From assembly GCA_944472155.2 (NCBI GenBank), contig OX235277.1:32064804-32128803 (forward strand): a DNA stretch of 64,000 bases. The letters run 5' to 3'. This stretch comes from Trichobilharzia szidati. Taxonomy: Eukaryota > Platyhelminthes > Trematoda > Strigeidida > Schistosomatidae. The position numbers and the translations under genes were made by a program. The notes below the pieces were generated by a model. The model was given only the letters and a program-made list of their open reading frames with translations, had not been told where the DNA came from and did no database searches. This document shows, piece after piece, positions 22,740 to 34,335 of the stretch. The stretch's first letter is position 1. Each line of letters begins with the position of its first letter.

Positions 22740-23140
22740 TATATTTATTCCTATCTTTGTAGGACACACCAGTTATACAGGCATGGATAAGTATTATTTG
22801 CATTACATGAATTTGATTTATGGTGAAATTACATGGTTGCTGTCCTCTCTGACATCAGTTAGTGAGCACATTCTGATAGTTAGTCGTTCAATGGAGCACA
22901 TAAAGAAATATAGAAATATTGTCTTCGCATTAACAAAACAAACCCAAGTATGTGTCGGATAAATTACAAATATTTGGGAAAAAATAAAGCTTGAAGTCAA
23001 TTCCTCCACATAACTTTGTTGTGTGCGGCATCGTATCTTGTTTTATGTTCAAATTGGGTATTAATTTTAAAATGAGTGATTTATTTTTAATGTTTTCGAC
23101 ATCATTTTTATTGCAAGTAATACCAGATGTGGATTCAACT
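22740..23140 (+). repeat. dispersed repeat family B, copy after Gypsy integrase
   Basis: Identical by eye to the copy at 20305-20705 over about 380 bp, 2.43 kb downstream in the same orientation. It truncates the Gypsy integrase frame at its 5' side; what follows (23150 on) is not Gypsy. Confidence 0.8.
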
Positions 23141-23149
23141 GTATGCAGA

Positions 23150-23655
23150 TTAATATTGATCATTGTCAAGCAGATTTGTTTTACTGCACTCAAGTCACCC
23201 ATAGCCCGCCATTTGTCACAGCATGGTTGCTCCGTACGAGTAAGTTGATAAACACGTAGAAAGCTATATGTAAGCCATTTCAGATCATTGACAGTGCTCG
23301 CATAAGATGCAGTACAGCGTCTTGTTATGGTGACAGTGGATTTCATCAAGGATGCTGAGCCATTACTAGCCAAACCTTGAGGGATGATATATGAGTAAGT
23401 GACTTCAATGTTTTCTCAGCTTCAATCTAAATGTAGATCTATACAACTTCTACTACAAGGCAAATAGAAGAAAAGAGGCGAGTAGAAAAGTACCAGAGGG
23501 CAGAGAAAAAGTATGTGGAGTGGGACATATATGTTTATGTTCATTGTACATCGTAATTTAGTGAACAAATATTTATTTCTACTGAGACCTTTTATGCATC
23601 TATGCAACTAGTTTATTTATAGCTTTCAGAGTAGCAAAGTTATTTAAGCACGTTG
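23150..23655. other. unassigned sequence, possibly repetitive
   Basis: A minus-strand frame (22930-23373) spans the edge of repeat B. Its non-repeat part reads MASNGSASLMKSTVTITRRC and CDKWRAMGDLSAVKQ. I do not recognise it. It may be part of another dispersed repeat. Confidence 0.3.
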
Positions 23656-23656
23656 C

Positions 23657-24010
23657 TTAGGTACTGTAGTAGATTATTAGTTGATATCTTCTAGGAATAA
23701 ATAGTTTATTCACATCGTCAGTACAGTGAAACAGTCTGTACAAAGAGTGTTGGAAACTTACAAATGAAGAGCAAGTCCGGACATTTAGGGGTAGGCTATT
23801 CCATATTTTAGAATACATGACTGTGAAGAAGTTTTCACAGAGTGTTGATTTGAAGGCTTTTATTGTCACTGAGCAAGCTTGGTTACGCAGATCGTAAGAG
23901 ACTCCCGGTGAGAATTGCATGTCATTATTGTCTGAGAATGGCATGAGTCAACGACGCTTCGGAGATTGGAGCGTTAATTTCAAGTCAATTGGGGGTGTGC
24001 CGAAGCAGAT
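23657..24010 (-). pseudogene. LINE RT C-terminal fragment (L6), fused to CR1 copy L2
   Basis: The frame 23657-23944 reads SYDLRNQACSVTIKAFKS, then ENFFTVMYSKIWNSLPLNVR, then CSSFVSFQHSLYRLF, a typical Jockey/CR1-type extreme C-terminus. Just upstream, NLKFNLKKCGWICFG and LTLQSPKRR (thumb region) are readable. The subfamily differs from the ORF2 that precedes it (L2, related to L1), although both are in the same orientation and contiguous. Confidence 0.75.
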
Positions 24011-24028
24011 CCAACCACTTTTTTAAGG

Positions 24029-26225
24029 TTAAATTTTAGGTTCCATATATACGACCAAGCAGTCACTATATCTAATTCTTTCCGCACTATCTTCCTGTAG
24101 CCTATCTGAGTCCTCCGGACACTTTATCCCCCGCCATATCTTCACGTCGTCAGCGTATAGAAGAGTCATGCAGCTCAGACGGCATGGTAGATTATTGATA
24201 AAATTCAAAAACATCAGCGGTCCTAGGATAGAAATCTGCGACACTCCTGATGACGAGTTGTGCCAAGATGACCGGACTCGATTGACCTCAGTACAAAATC
24301 GCCTTTCAGCTAGGTAGTCCTTCAACCATGACAGAAGTGGCTTACCTATGCCTACCTGGCTTATTTTGCGTAGGAGAAGGTCATGGTGAACAGTGTCGAA
24401 TGCCTTCTCAAAGTCTAGGAAAACAACATAGACTGGAACATTCATATCCCAGCATGATATCCAATCGTCCCAAAGTGATAGTAAGTTAGTAAAGCAGGAT
24501 CTCCCTTTCTTGAAACCGTGTTGGGCTTCATGGAGTATATTAGACCTATCGAGGTATTCCCTGATGTGATTGTCAATAATACTTTTGATACCAGTACTTT
24601 TGATACCACTGGGAGTAGATCTGCTGGTCTTAACTAGTGGGATTTTGCGTATCCCCACTCTTGAAGATAGGAGAGAAGATGCTTCTTTTCCACTCTCTTC
24701 GCAGTTTCCCCTTTTCCACGGAGTGTTGGAACAAGTCGCATAAGGGCCTGCAGAGAGCTTCGGCGCACTGTTTCAGAACAGATGGCCTGATGTCGTCACA
24801 ATCTGGGAACTTCCCAGCTGTGAGTCGCTGTAGCTTTCTCAGTACTATTGCAGGTTTTATTCGGGGAGTAGCCATTAGGTCTTCCTCCTGTGAAATAGTG
24901 TTGCCACCATTCCGGTCCGTAACGGTAATACCCACATTGCTGTTTAGCTGTTTGGCGAAGGCTGAACTGAATGTTTCAGCCATCTCCAGACTGGTGAGAT
25001 ATTGACCGTTTGCGCCTACTAAGGCGCATGCCCCCTCGTTGGTTGGTTTTCTTTCCGACATGAATCGGTACAAGTTCTCTGGGTTTACTAGGAGATTTTT
25101 GGCAAGGTAAGCCTGGAATGACATCCTGCCCCTCCTGACTCTTGCGTTGCACCGGTTCCTGAGTTCCAGGTATGCGTCGTGGTCGATCTGATTCTTAGCT
25201 CCGCGCCACGTAAACCACTTTGCTTGAAGAATACGTTGCGTGCCTCTCCTCAGTCATGATGACTTTCTTTTGGGCTATGTTGTGACCAAAAGGAACGGTA
25301 TTGGAGGTTGCTGTATGAATAATCTCTTTTACCACCTCCCAGTGTTCATCCACAGACAGCTCATCCCATGCCAACGGCAAGTCTGTATCGGACAAGAGCC
25401 TCCGCATTTCAGCATAGTCAGCCTTGCTATAACACAGACATGGTCGCGTAACGTCCCACTGCAAACGCTCACGGAGAACGAGATCGAAACCTATGACTGC
25501 ACAGTCACTGCTTCTTAGATGAGTCATGATCTGAACCTTTTCGACGAGTAGTTGGTCACTAGTTAGAATATAGTCTAGTTTTGATGACTTTCCACTGGGG
25601 CCCCACCTAGTGTCGTCTCCAACGTTCTCAGTCAGTCCCGTGTTTCCAATAGTTTGCAGTAGATTTCGTCGAAATATTCCCTCAGCATACCCCGAGCCAA
25701 GGTTCAGTGATGGGGCATTGGAATCTGCAGCTATGGTGCTTTGGTCATAGCCCAAGTCTCATATCCCTGTGATAGTGCTGAGCAGTAGCTGATTGTGTTC
25801 TGCCCCTCAGGTGGGAGATCGGTAGATGCTACCCAGTAAATGCTTGGTGTGTCCTACGGTGAAATGACACCATATGGAGTCTGGGAGTTCAATAAGTGTG
25901 GGTCCGTTGCGCTGTCAAAGTATATAGCAACTCCCCCTCCTTCCTAATTATCCCTGTCTCTCCTGATCAAAACCATGTCACCTATACCGATTTAGTTGTC
26001 AGCGATAGTGGGGGATAGCCATGTTTCGGTGAGAATGATCATTTTCAGTTGTAGGTGTGCTTGGAGATTTCTGAGTTCGCCTACTTTTCCCCTCAGTCCT
26101 CCCACTTTGCTATATAGGCAGCTGACAGTGAGTCTTACAACCTCAGTGTGCTGTAAAGCAGTTGACTTGAAGCTGTCTGCTGGTAGGGGACTTAATGTTC
26201 GGACTAGTTGGCCGACTCCAATGAA
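24029..26225 (-). pseudogene. CR1-type LINE L2, ORF2 (endonuclease and RT), broken
   Basis: Closely related to the intact ORF2 at 60277-63225. Endonuclease part (25195-25755): GYDQSTIAADSNAP (D and N of the AGDFNA motif altered to AADSNA), SKLDYILTSDQLL, and a lost SDH histidine (SSDCAVIGFD). Linker (24630-25124): YRFMSERKPTNEGACALV, FPDCDDIRPSVLKQC. RT (24029-24658): VVFLDFEKAFDTVHHDLLL (A), SSGVSQISILGP (B, G to I), LLYADDVKIWRG (C). The frame is split by several stops and frameshifts, and the thumb diverges after SDRLQ. Two catalytic endonuclease residues are visibly mutated, so the copy is inactive. Confidence 0.9.
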
Positions 26226-27702
26226 AGCCTCAATTTGCTGCCTCCTTATGGTTCGAGATCTGCTTTCGCATCATCGGATGTGTCCTCCCATTTTCCCATT
26301 GATCTCACACCACCGTTGAAGTGCAACGGCCAACTGCTCCGGGGAGTTGAATGTGACACTTAGCAGCTATGGAGGGCTTATCAGTGTGAGGTGAGCGGGG
26401 CGAGGTGGTCGGGAAATGGAGATGGCTCCAGAAGCGCCCAGGGCCATGTGAGACGACAGCCATCTACACTGCTGCACGTCATGCATGTGTTTTTCACAAG
26501 CAGTGCCCGTTTCCAGCTCCGGAACACCGTGTACCACCATAGAGGTAGAAGGCATCAGTTCCGGTGACTCCCTGTTATCTGTCAACCCATAGTTTATCAC
26601 ACCTCAACCTTATACCGGAACTCCTGTCGATGGCTAGCAGCTGAGCCATCAATAGTACCTTTTCGGCCTCTTCGGCAGAGTACAGTGTAACCCCTAATGG
26701 AGGTGGCTTTCCCTGATGCGTGTGAACACCCCTGTACAGCCTGCGCAATTTCACTGAACTAACGTTCAGACCTAACTTATTGCACGAGTTGGACCACTGT
26801 TCCTGATCAAACAGAGCCCGTTGTTCAAGCAAGCTATCCTTGCTCACAGGTATATTAAAAAGGATAAGAGAATTGGACCGACTAACCTCAGACTTAGGTT
26901 TGGCCTTTGGCTTCTTGTATTCTTTTGCTGCATCAGCAACTTTAGGCTTCATCAGCTTCTGGCCAGCCTTTGTTGTTTTACCGAGCTTGCTTGTGGATGC
27001 AAGTGGCACTTTTCTGGTTCTGTCTTCCCTTGATTTTGTGGGTCTAACCTTATGAATCTTCACCTTATGAAAATTGGCATATTCAGTCAGTAGGACTGGA
27101 GTGTCCTTCTTACTGTCTGTGCCACGTTTTGGCAGTGCGGTGTTAGCAGGTGGGGAGCTGCATGACACTTTGTTGGAACACAAGAGTGACTTTTTGTTTC
27201 TGCTATCCGCAGACATGCTCTGTGGGACTGTGTCAGGGCGACAAAGTGGACAGATGTACCAAAACCACGAGCACGGGTTATTTCTCATAAACTCGTAGTA
27301 TGCTTTCGGCACCCGCATCAATTGAGAAAATTGCACTCCAGTGCTGAGTCAGTTTTAGAAACGATGACACTACACGCCTGACATTCGTCTACCTTCCTTG
27401 ATGACGCCTTCGAGGTATCATGACGTCTTGGGCGTTTCCTTTTTGTTTCGCTGTTTCACGCTCTGGCTTTCAGTGGACGCAGGTGTAGTATCCTGTCCGC
27501 CTGGTATTGCCTGTGCCGTTTCAGCGCTAGACTGTGGCAATGCAGGCGTAGTATCAGAATAGGCAGGACCTACATGAGTCCTTAGGATCGGTATGCGGGA
27601 AGGGTTTGATGTCCGTGGGTTTTCGCCTTCTCTGGCTGAAGTCCTTGTGACTACAGAATATGGTGTTCCAGTGCTTTTTCTAAGGCTACTTTCGACAGCC
27701 AT
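26226..27702 (-). pseudogene. CR1-type LINE L2, ORF1 with PHD-like finger
   Basis: Starts with ATG at 27702 (MAVESSLRKSTGTPYSVVTR), a Ser/Thr/Pro-rich leader. After a frameshift comes a decayed PHD-like finger: VDECQACSVIVSKT, LECNF, then PCSWFWYICPLC. A Lys/Pro-rich basic stretch follows (KPKVADAAKEYKKPKAKPKS), then SLILFNIPVSKDSLLEQRA, an RRM-like or Transposase_22-like start known from LINE ORF1s, and RLYRGVHTHQGKPPPLGVTL. After further breaks it ends with MALGASGAISISRPPRPAHL, which is shared with L1 at 63.5 kb. Known CR1 ORF1s carry PHD fingers; nucleic-acid chaperone or binding function is inferred from the family. Confidence 0.8.
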
Positions 27703-28320
27703 ATTAACAATTAGTATGACTCATGCTATGTACGAATAAGTGAGCAACAGTATCTACCTATAAGAACAAGAATAAGACTGAAAAGTACAAGATAAGGAAA
27801 AGAAAAGGTTTTCGACTTTACCTAGTACTTTCTGGATGATCGAGTTCACAGCAGTCACGTTGTAGACCAACAAGTCTCGTTTGTCTGAACGAGTGAGGAA
27901 GATGCTGCTACAAAAGTAGCACCTGGAGCTTTGCAGTAGTTCGAGACAGCTGGACAGAGATTCAATATGTAAGTGATGGTTGAATTTAATTCACCGGCTA
28001 GGAAGATCAAGTTTCCCAAGCGGATAATTCACAAAATAGGTATTTTCCGGTCAGAGAGGAAAAAGCACGTCGTATTCAAAGAGAGCGCGCAGTAAAAGTC
28101 CTTACAACTTATTCGATTCAAAGTAAACATTACAAATTACTTAAAAAGTTTCTAGAATATTTTTAATCTTTTTAATTTTTGTGTTATAAAACAGTGTTCA
28201 AATTAAGATTGCATTTGTTAAATATGATCACGCCTGTACAAACAGTATGTCAATCATGTAAACGCTTAGTATATGTGAATAAAAAATATCATTATTAAAA
28301 TATTATTAACACCTGACCGC
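27703..28320. other. probable 5'UTR of L2, then unassigned DNA
   Basis: The sequence just above the L2 start codon is not coding and may be the element's 5'UTR. No border could be fixed. The rest shows nothing recognisable. Confidence 0.35.
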
Positions 28321-28324
28321 TTGC

Positions 28325-28545
28325 TAAATAATGTCAAGCCAAGGGATAAAACACCTTCCAAGCTTATGCAAATCCTCGTTTCAGGTAAAGAAATTGATAA
28401 ATTACACCGTTAACAAATCTGGCTACGACGACTGCCTGCTAGCTCAAAACAAGTCTGTGCATTAGCGGATTACGAGAGTGACAGAGCTAAATTAAACGAA
28501 ATTGGCGATCACACGTATGAGAGGACAACATATTAAACATCATTT
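28325..28545 (+). pseudogene. Ty3/Gypsy Gag fragment
   Basis: Readable in pieces: VKPRDKTPSKLMQILVSGK, EIDKLH, then QIWLRRLPASSKQVCALA, then KLNEIGDHTYE. This is the conserved C-terminal helix region of Gypsy Gag (SxLxxxM... xxLxxLWLxRLPxxxxxxLA...  LAxxADxI). One stop interrupts it. It lies directly upstream of the protease and RT of the same orientation. Confidence 0.65.
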
Positions 28546-28767
28546 CCATCAGCCGAATACCGGACAATCAGCACCGGGTACAGACTTTGGAACACAAAAT
28601 CAGTTCCCTACTCTGTCAGTTGGCTAGAGAAACCACACACACACGAACGAGCTTTTCCAGGAACTATCCTAATCAAAGTGATTTCAGATAACATAACATG
28701 TAAAGAGATCATAGCGTTGTTTTTAGTGGTACCACTGTAATTATGGGGCAGAAAAAGTAAGGGATTT

Positions 28768-28975
28768 ATGACGAATTCTGCCGCTGGCAATCTACAATCC
28801 AATAGCCGTTTATTTTATGTAACAGACCGACATACTAGTACTACATTCCTATTCGACACAGGAGCAAAAGTGAGTGTTCTCCCTTCGTCTACTCGGGCGC
28901 GTCAACATCCTGACCCAATAGTCACACTCCATTATTGTCACGTGTGGGCGCAAACGTATGACTCTGGTGTTTAGT
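28768..28975 (+). pseudogene. Ty3/Gypsy aspartic protease fragment
   Basis: SRLFYVTDRHTSTTFLFDTGA, then KVSVLPSSTRAR. The DTGA active-site loop and the hydrophobic strand before it are the retroviral-type protease signature. The frame breaks after about 45 codons; the remainder up to 29280 is decayed. Confidence 0.8.
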
Positions 28976-29279
28976 CTGCAGAATGCATATACTTGATCAT
29001 TTATCATTGTAGATGTCATACTGATAATCTTAGGCACTGACTTCATGCAGCACCATCAATTACTTTAGACGTAATAATCTTTAAACTGATCGACTCACAC
29101 AACAAAGCTTACATCAGTGGTACAATCAGCCGAGCATCGTCTTCAAACCTGATGGTAACACTCAGGCCGGCATCACCATATCCCGAATTAGTGGATCAGC
29201 TCCCTGATCTTCAACCGTCATTCCAAGGAAACAAGCTCTAGCATTACGTGATTCGTTGCATTAAAACTGCTAAAGCATC

Positions 29280-30660
29280 AGTTTCTGCACGCCCCCAACG
29301 CCTCTCTCCTCACCCACTGGGTATCGCAAAGTCACAATTCGAAATAGTGTTAGAACTTGGAATTGTTCGGCCACCTAATAGCCCCTAGTCTTCACCACTC
29401 CATATGGTCCCTCAAAAGTCTTCCACTGAAATGTGGCTGTTTGGTGATTACCGAGCTTTAAGCAAACAAATGATACCCGATAGGTACCAGCTATCAAACA
29501 TACACGATTTCGCCAGTAATTCGCCGGATGCTAAGGTTTCCTCAAAGACTGATCTCGTAAGAGCTTATCATCACGTTCTCATCCATCCAAACGACGTTCA
29601 GGAAACTGCTGTTACCACACCATTCGGTTTATTTGAATTCGTTTGCATGCCTTCTGGACTAATGAACGAAGCTGGGACATTCCAACGCCTAGTTGATCAA
29701 GAGCTCAGAGGTCTCCCTTAGTCTATGCATACACTGATGACTTACTTATCGCAAGTGCATGTGAGGCAGAATATCTGAAACATGTGAAGACTGTTTTCGA
29801 AAGACTCCACCAGTTTGGGGTGGCCATCAACCTAGACAAATATGAATTGGGCAAGACATTATTCAAATCCACCTGGCATTAGATAGATAGACAAGGAATC
29901 AGGTGAGTCCTTGATGATGTACAGTTTATTGAGGATTATGCACTATCTGAGTCTTCTAAGAAATTACGACGATTTTTGGGTCTCATTATTTTTCACCGTT
30001 TCATCTCAAATATGCTGCAGTTTTGCAACCGTTAACTGACTGTTTACGTGGAAACAGCCGTCCATTTAACTTGTCAGTAGAAGGCGATAAACCATTCGAA
30101 ACTGTCAAGCACTTGCTGAAGGAGAAGACACTTCCGGTCAGACGCAAAAACGACGCTCCTCTATCCCTCATGATGGACGCCTCGTTGCCATTGGGGCAGT
30201 TCTACAACAACAAGTACACAATGAGTGACATTCCTTTGAAAAAGATCGAATCACGCTCAGTGTCGTTAGGGCACCTTTTGTAGAGAGTAACTAGCTGTTT
30301 GCCTGATCATCAGACACTTTAGATACATGCTGCAAGGTACAGCTTTTACTGTCTTTAAGGATCATAAAGCTGTAACGAGAACCTTGTCAGCCAAACAAGG
30401 TAGATACTCGCCTTATGAACCAAGATATCTTGAATTTATATTTCGATTTGTCTCAGATATTCGACGCGTAAAGGGCAACAACAGTGAAGTTGCCCTAGCT
30501 CTGTCACGTATGCACATTGACAACACTGTATGTCCCGATATCGTTTACCAGCATATCGCATTTTTAAAAAGAGATAGTGTTGAAATAATCAAGATTAAAC
30601 TTTCAAAAACGTCATCCTTAGAACTCACCAAAATTCCCCTTGCACAACAAGAGTAACCTG
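29280..30660 (+). pseudogene. Ty3/Gypsy reverse transcriptase and RNase H fragment
   Basis: RT: RPPNSPWSSPLHMVPQKSS-like entry, DYRALSKQMIPDRYQLSNI, SSKTDLVRAYHHVLIHPND (motif A), TPFGLFEFVCMPSGLMNEAG (motif B). After a frameshift comes VYAYTDDLLIA (YxDD). Then KLRRFLGLI and FHRFI, the connection; then DASLPLGQFYN (RNase H catalytic Asp), DHKAVTRTLSAK and YSPYEPRYLEFIFRFV, with VALALSRMH at the end. Several stops and frameshifts are present (29719, 30281). Integrase and LTRs are missing. Together with the Gag and protease pieces upstream it forms one decayed element of about 2.3 kb. Confidence 0.9.
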
Positions 30661-30664
30661 TGAT

Positions 30665-31250
30665 ACCTCTACTAGTTAATGTAGACCTTTTATTCTAGAA
30701 CCTATGAGACACAATTTTTAACAAACTGCATAATCTGCCACAAACAGAAGCACACACACAACTACTGTGATTATAAATGACATGATTATGAACAATAAAT
30801 TGTGTTCGAAAAGTCATCCAGTAAATAATACTGTTTCACTGTGTGATATAACTAATGAATAAATTAATATGGAATTACATATCTAGAAGCTAAGGGTGTT
30901 GACGTTCACAGATAGTATGAAGTATACTAATGCAAGATCTAATACCCACAACTTCTAAAGTAATCGTTTTGCAGAGCAAAACAACAGAATTGATCGTCCC
31001 AATTACTAACTATATTTCGGGACCAAATCGGATTGCGATGTGATTGCTTAACTAGCTGGGGATCGTGCGCGAACAGACGAAAGTCAGACGACGGAGTGCT
31101 AAGTGATGTTTATGCTTGACCATAAGCCTTCAGCTCAACAAATCGACTTAAACAGTGGGGGTCAGCATCCAATGTTCGTTGATGAATGCTGTGGCCAACA
31201 ATTCTGGGGGATCGCCTACGACCACACATACTGCCATAATGCCAAAATTT
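30665..31250. other. no gene recognised
   Basis: Follows the Gypsy RNase H. The integrase expected here is not readable. A minus-strand 81-codon frame (31110-31355) has no motif. Confidence 0.4.
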
Positions 31251-31254
31251 TACG

Positions 31255-31400
31255 CATATATTAATCTTGTTGAGATACTCAGAGGCGACGGGTACCTTTA
31301 AAATTAAGCTTCGTCCCTCGACTGTGTGTACAAAACAACTTACTGTCACCCTCAACCTACCTCGGTAGTCTTTTTGTGATTATATTACTAAAAGTAGTGT
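31255..31400 (+). pseudogene. Penelope-like element P3, extreme C-terminus
   Basis: The plus strand reads TFKIKLRPSTVCTKQLTVTLNLPR before a stop. This matches the PLE end seen at 51520-51610 (IRKLKPCLCLQKQFVITLNLP). The GIY-YIG core upstream is not recognisable. Followed by the PLE 3' terminal sequence. Confidence 0.65.
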
Positions 31401-31640
31401 CAATTATTATCCTTATATTCCTTATCATTTTGCTTATTTTAACTGGTCTTTCATTTTTCATATAAAATTAATTGACAGGTAAATTCGTGTGATCAGATTG
31501 TTTGAAATGTGTTGCTCAAATACATCACATACTTTTTCCAGATAATCTCCGTCTTCTAATAACATTATCCAATTATTTACTTTGTTAGTTGAAGATACTT
31601 TTGAAAATCATTTTAAAGTTTCAGCATCAGTATGCAAATG
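31400..31640 (+). repeat. PLE 3' terminal sequence, copy 1
   Basis: Aligns with 51610-51870. Shared blocks are GTGTCAATTATT/GAGTTAATTATT, GTG(T)GATCAGATTGTT, CAGATAATCTCCGTCTTCTAATAACA. Both copies directly follow a PLE C-terminus, so I read this as the 3' non-coding end of that PLE family. Confidence 0.65.
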
Positions 31641-31644
31641 CTAT

Positions 31645-34330
31645 TAAATGCGGACTTTCAAAATGGTTATAGTACACGTGTTTCGACTCGGCAGCAATAA
31701 GTGATTGAAAGCATCTTGATTTTTATTCGAGATGATCTTTTTTCGATAAAATAATGCTTCCCATTCCAAAATATATGATAAAGTATGAAGAATTTTAATG
31801 GCTGTTGGATCTTGTATGCTTGTCTTTCCATGACGTTTTCACTACAAAAAAGTATTTCGACGGAATTTGTTCCACTTTGGACATTGGCCACTCGTGAAAT
31901 TTTTAAGTCTTAATCAAAACTCTTTTCTCCTCCACTAATACCACCTACAGGGTCCTTTTAGTGAATCTCTTCCAGTTTCTAATATCATAATTAGTCTAAA
32001 ATGTCTCGAAAAGTAATATAAGGCAAATTTTCACGATAACAAAGATTCATTAAACTTTATAATGATAACAACTAAACCAATCACCAAATCTTCAAATAAT
32101 ACTTTCTAAGGTAGACATTCAACTATTAATCTCTATTTGTAAGTCTAATGTTCACTAATTAGCATATTTCTTAAGTTATCAGTAAGGTAGATGTTTCATT
32201 AATAGACACTTTTAGGAATTAAAACGAGCTCCTTTTCGTTTTTTATCCATCCTTCACGGATTTCCGTTTACTTAAGATAATGAATATTACAGTCTCAGCT
32301 GCATGTATTCTTTTAATTAATTAGAAACATGTGAATCATACAGTCACTCACACATTGAATTTTGTGGAGATATAATCGATTTCAACGTATTTTACTTTAC
32401 CGGTTGACATTGGTTGCAGGAAAATTGAATATTATAAGGTACTGGACACCAGCTTCATCCTAGTATTAGGATCTTTAGTAGCGACTCTTTAGTGACCCCA
32501 TCTTGTTAAACTGAACCATCTGCCATTCGATCAACCATTACTATTTATCAAACAAGAGAAGACAGTAGTTTTGGTTTGAATGTGTATTTTTTTAGTATAC
32601 TTGTGTGGAATTGAAGTGAGGAGACATGTTCAAACACACATACAGGAAGTCATTCATCACGAAAATGTAAGCCGAAAAAGAATATAAATGTTACAAAGAA
32701 TAAAGGAGGGTATGAATGACAAGCACTACTACTTATTATCCAAACATCTTCGGCAGTCACTAAAAGCATGTCGAAATCTTATGCGATAGATGTGGAGCAT
32801 TAAGAAAACCTGTTATCCTAGTGAATCTTTCGACTGTGACATATATACGGTTGTTAAAACCTATTGATATAAGAACAGAATTTGAGCATTGTAGTAGACC
32901 CGAAATCCCACCATAAAATGATTAAATTTGATAAAACTGACAGTGATACAGCACGTTTGGAGCGTAATTTACTGTTCATAGTTATGGCCTAGTATTCAAA
33001 TAACTTTCGGATTTCGCTCATAAAGTTCCATTATTTCTTATTTCTTGATTTTAGCGGTCACCACGTTTCTCATATTTCTGGAAAAGGTGTTGCTTCCTTG
33101 CTTTGCAGGTGTTACGTGTAGATTCGATGAAAAAGGATTCAGCGATTAACATGTCACTCCACGAGCCTATATCACTTTCTAAAACCACAGCTCTTTACCG
33201 CACTATTTTGTGACTGTTTCTCACTGCATGCATTATGACTTCTAAGATTTTCTCTAAGACATCCAATTTTCTGGGTTTTGCTATTCTACACTTAGCTAAA
33301 TTCTTATGTTCCGACAACCTGACGTATCCCCACCGACTGGTCTGACTTCTGCAACTGACCTCAAAATGCTTGCAAGGTATTTTGTACATTAAATTATTTC
33401 TTTAAATTGAGTACAAATGAGCTAGAGTTCTAGTTCACTAACCAAGAAAACGATAAGAAGCCACAGTTAAATGATCTGCACAGGATTCTTAGTCGATCAT
33501 GTGCTTAGGAAGGAATATTTAGAAGAATGCAATTGTTAACTTTTTTGATGAATGGTTAATAACCTTTGTGACACAAATAGAAACGCTACTTTGTAGTAGA
33601 ACATTGGTACCTATGTACGGTGACCCAATTCAGTTAGAAGTGCTGACCATCGATCACATTCTGCCATCTTTCGATCCTTGCCAAGTTTCTGATATTGAAA
33701 GAAGTCAGTGCACATGTTGCTTTCACGGACCGAGACGAGGGCAACCCCTGGCCGAAACACTTTGGCGCCGATGAAAACGAGAATCTGTGATTTTCCAAAG
33801 ACGCACTAAGTGGATTACACGATATCAAAACTTACAGATCATCACATAACCCGCACTGAGAAATCGCTAACCATAAAGAGTGATTCCAAGCTCTGATGGA
33901 TGAATAAATGAAAGCGGATATCATAATATCTGGAGCTATCATCAGCCTCGATGTATTTGTAAATTTTCTATATTAGAAAGCGTTGGTGAGCAGTAACTGT
34001 CTTTGAACGTATTTTCGCCGACCGGTGAATACAGTTATGGAATTATCAAACAGTGCTATGTCTGAATGGTATAAGAAAACGGACAAAGGAAAATTATGCC
34101 TGTTCTAAGAGGTTAGTGTTAATTCTTTTTCTCTCTCTTCCCTTTATATTTAATTTTAAACTACTTATCACTAATGAGTAGTATGAGTTATATTACGTTT
34201 AACACGTCGCCTTAATTATCGATTTCAATTGAAATTTATCTCATTTAATCTATTAACATTCCACGGTTGAATATTATCTACCGTATAGGTTCCCTTTATG
34301 TTCCACCACCCCATGAACACTATTTATCTG
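31645..34330. other. no gene recognised
   Basis: 2.7 kb of AT-rich sequence. Short frames at 31667-31891 (minus), 33195-33389 (minus), and 33568-33774 / 33634-33828 (opposite strands) have no domain. The 33590-33830 stretch is less AT-rich and may be an old repeat (minus strand reads RIERWQNVIDGQHF), but I could not place it. Confidence 0.4.
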
Positions 34331-34335
34331 AATTC

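Noticed and set aside
20388..23009. Identical 63-codon minus-strand frames in two places (20388-20579 and 22818-23009)
   Set aside because: They lie in the identical repeat B copies. The third, diverged copy does not keep the protein, so there is no sign of selection on it.
20305..23140. Repeat B copies as the two LTRs of one element
   Set aside because: The interior is a PLE tail plus a truncated Gypsy fragment of unrelated origin, repeat ends lack TG...CA, and a third diverged copy stands alone at 17145.
28325..30660. An intact endogenous virus-like provirus
   Set aside because: Gag, protease, RT and RNase H pieces are broken by stops and frameshifts; no LTRs, integrase or envelope could be found. 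It is a decayed Ty3/Gypsy fragment.
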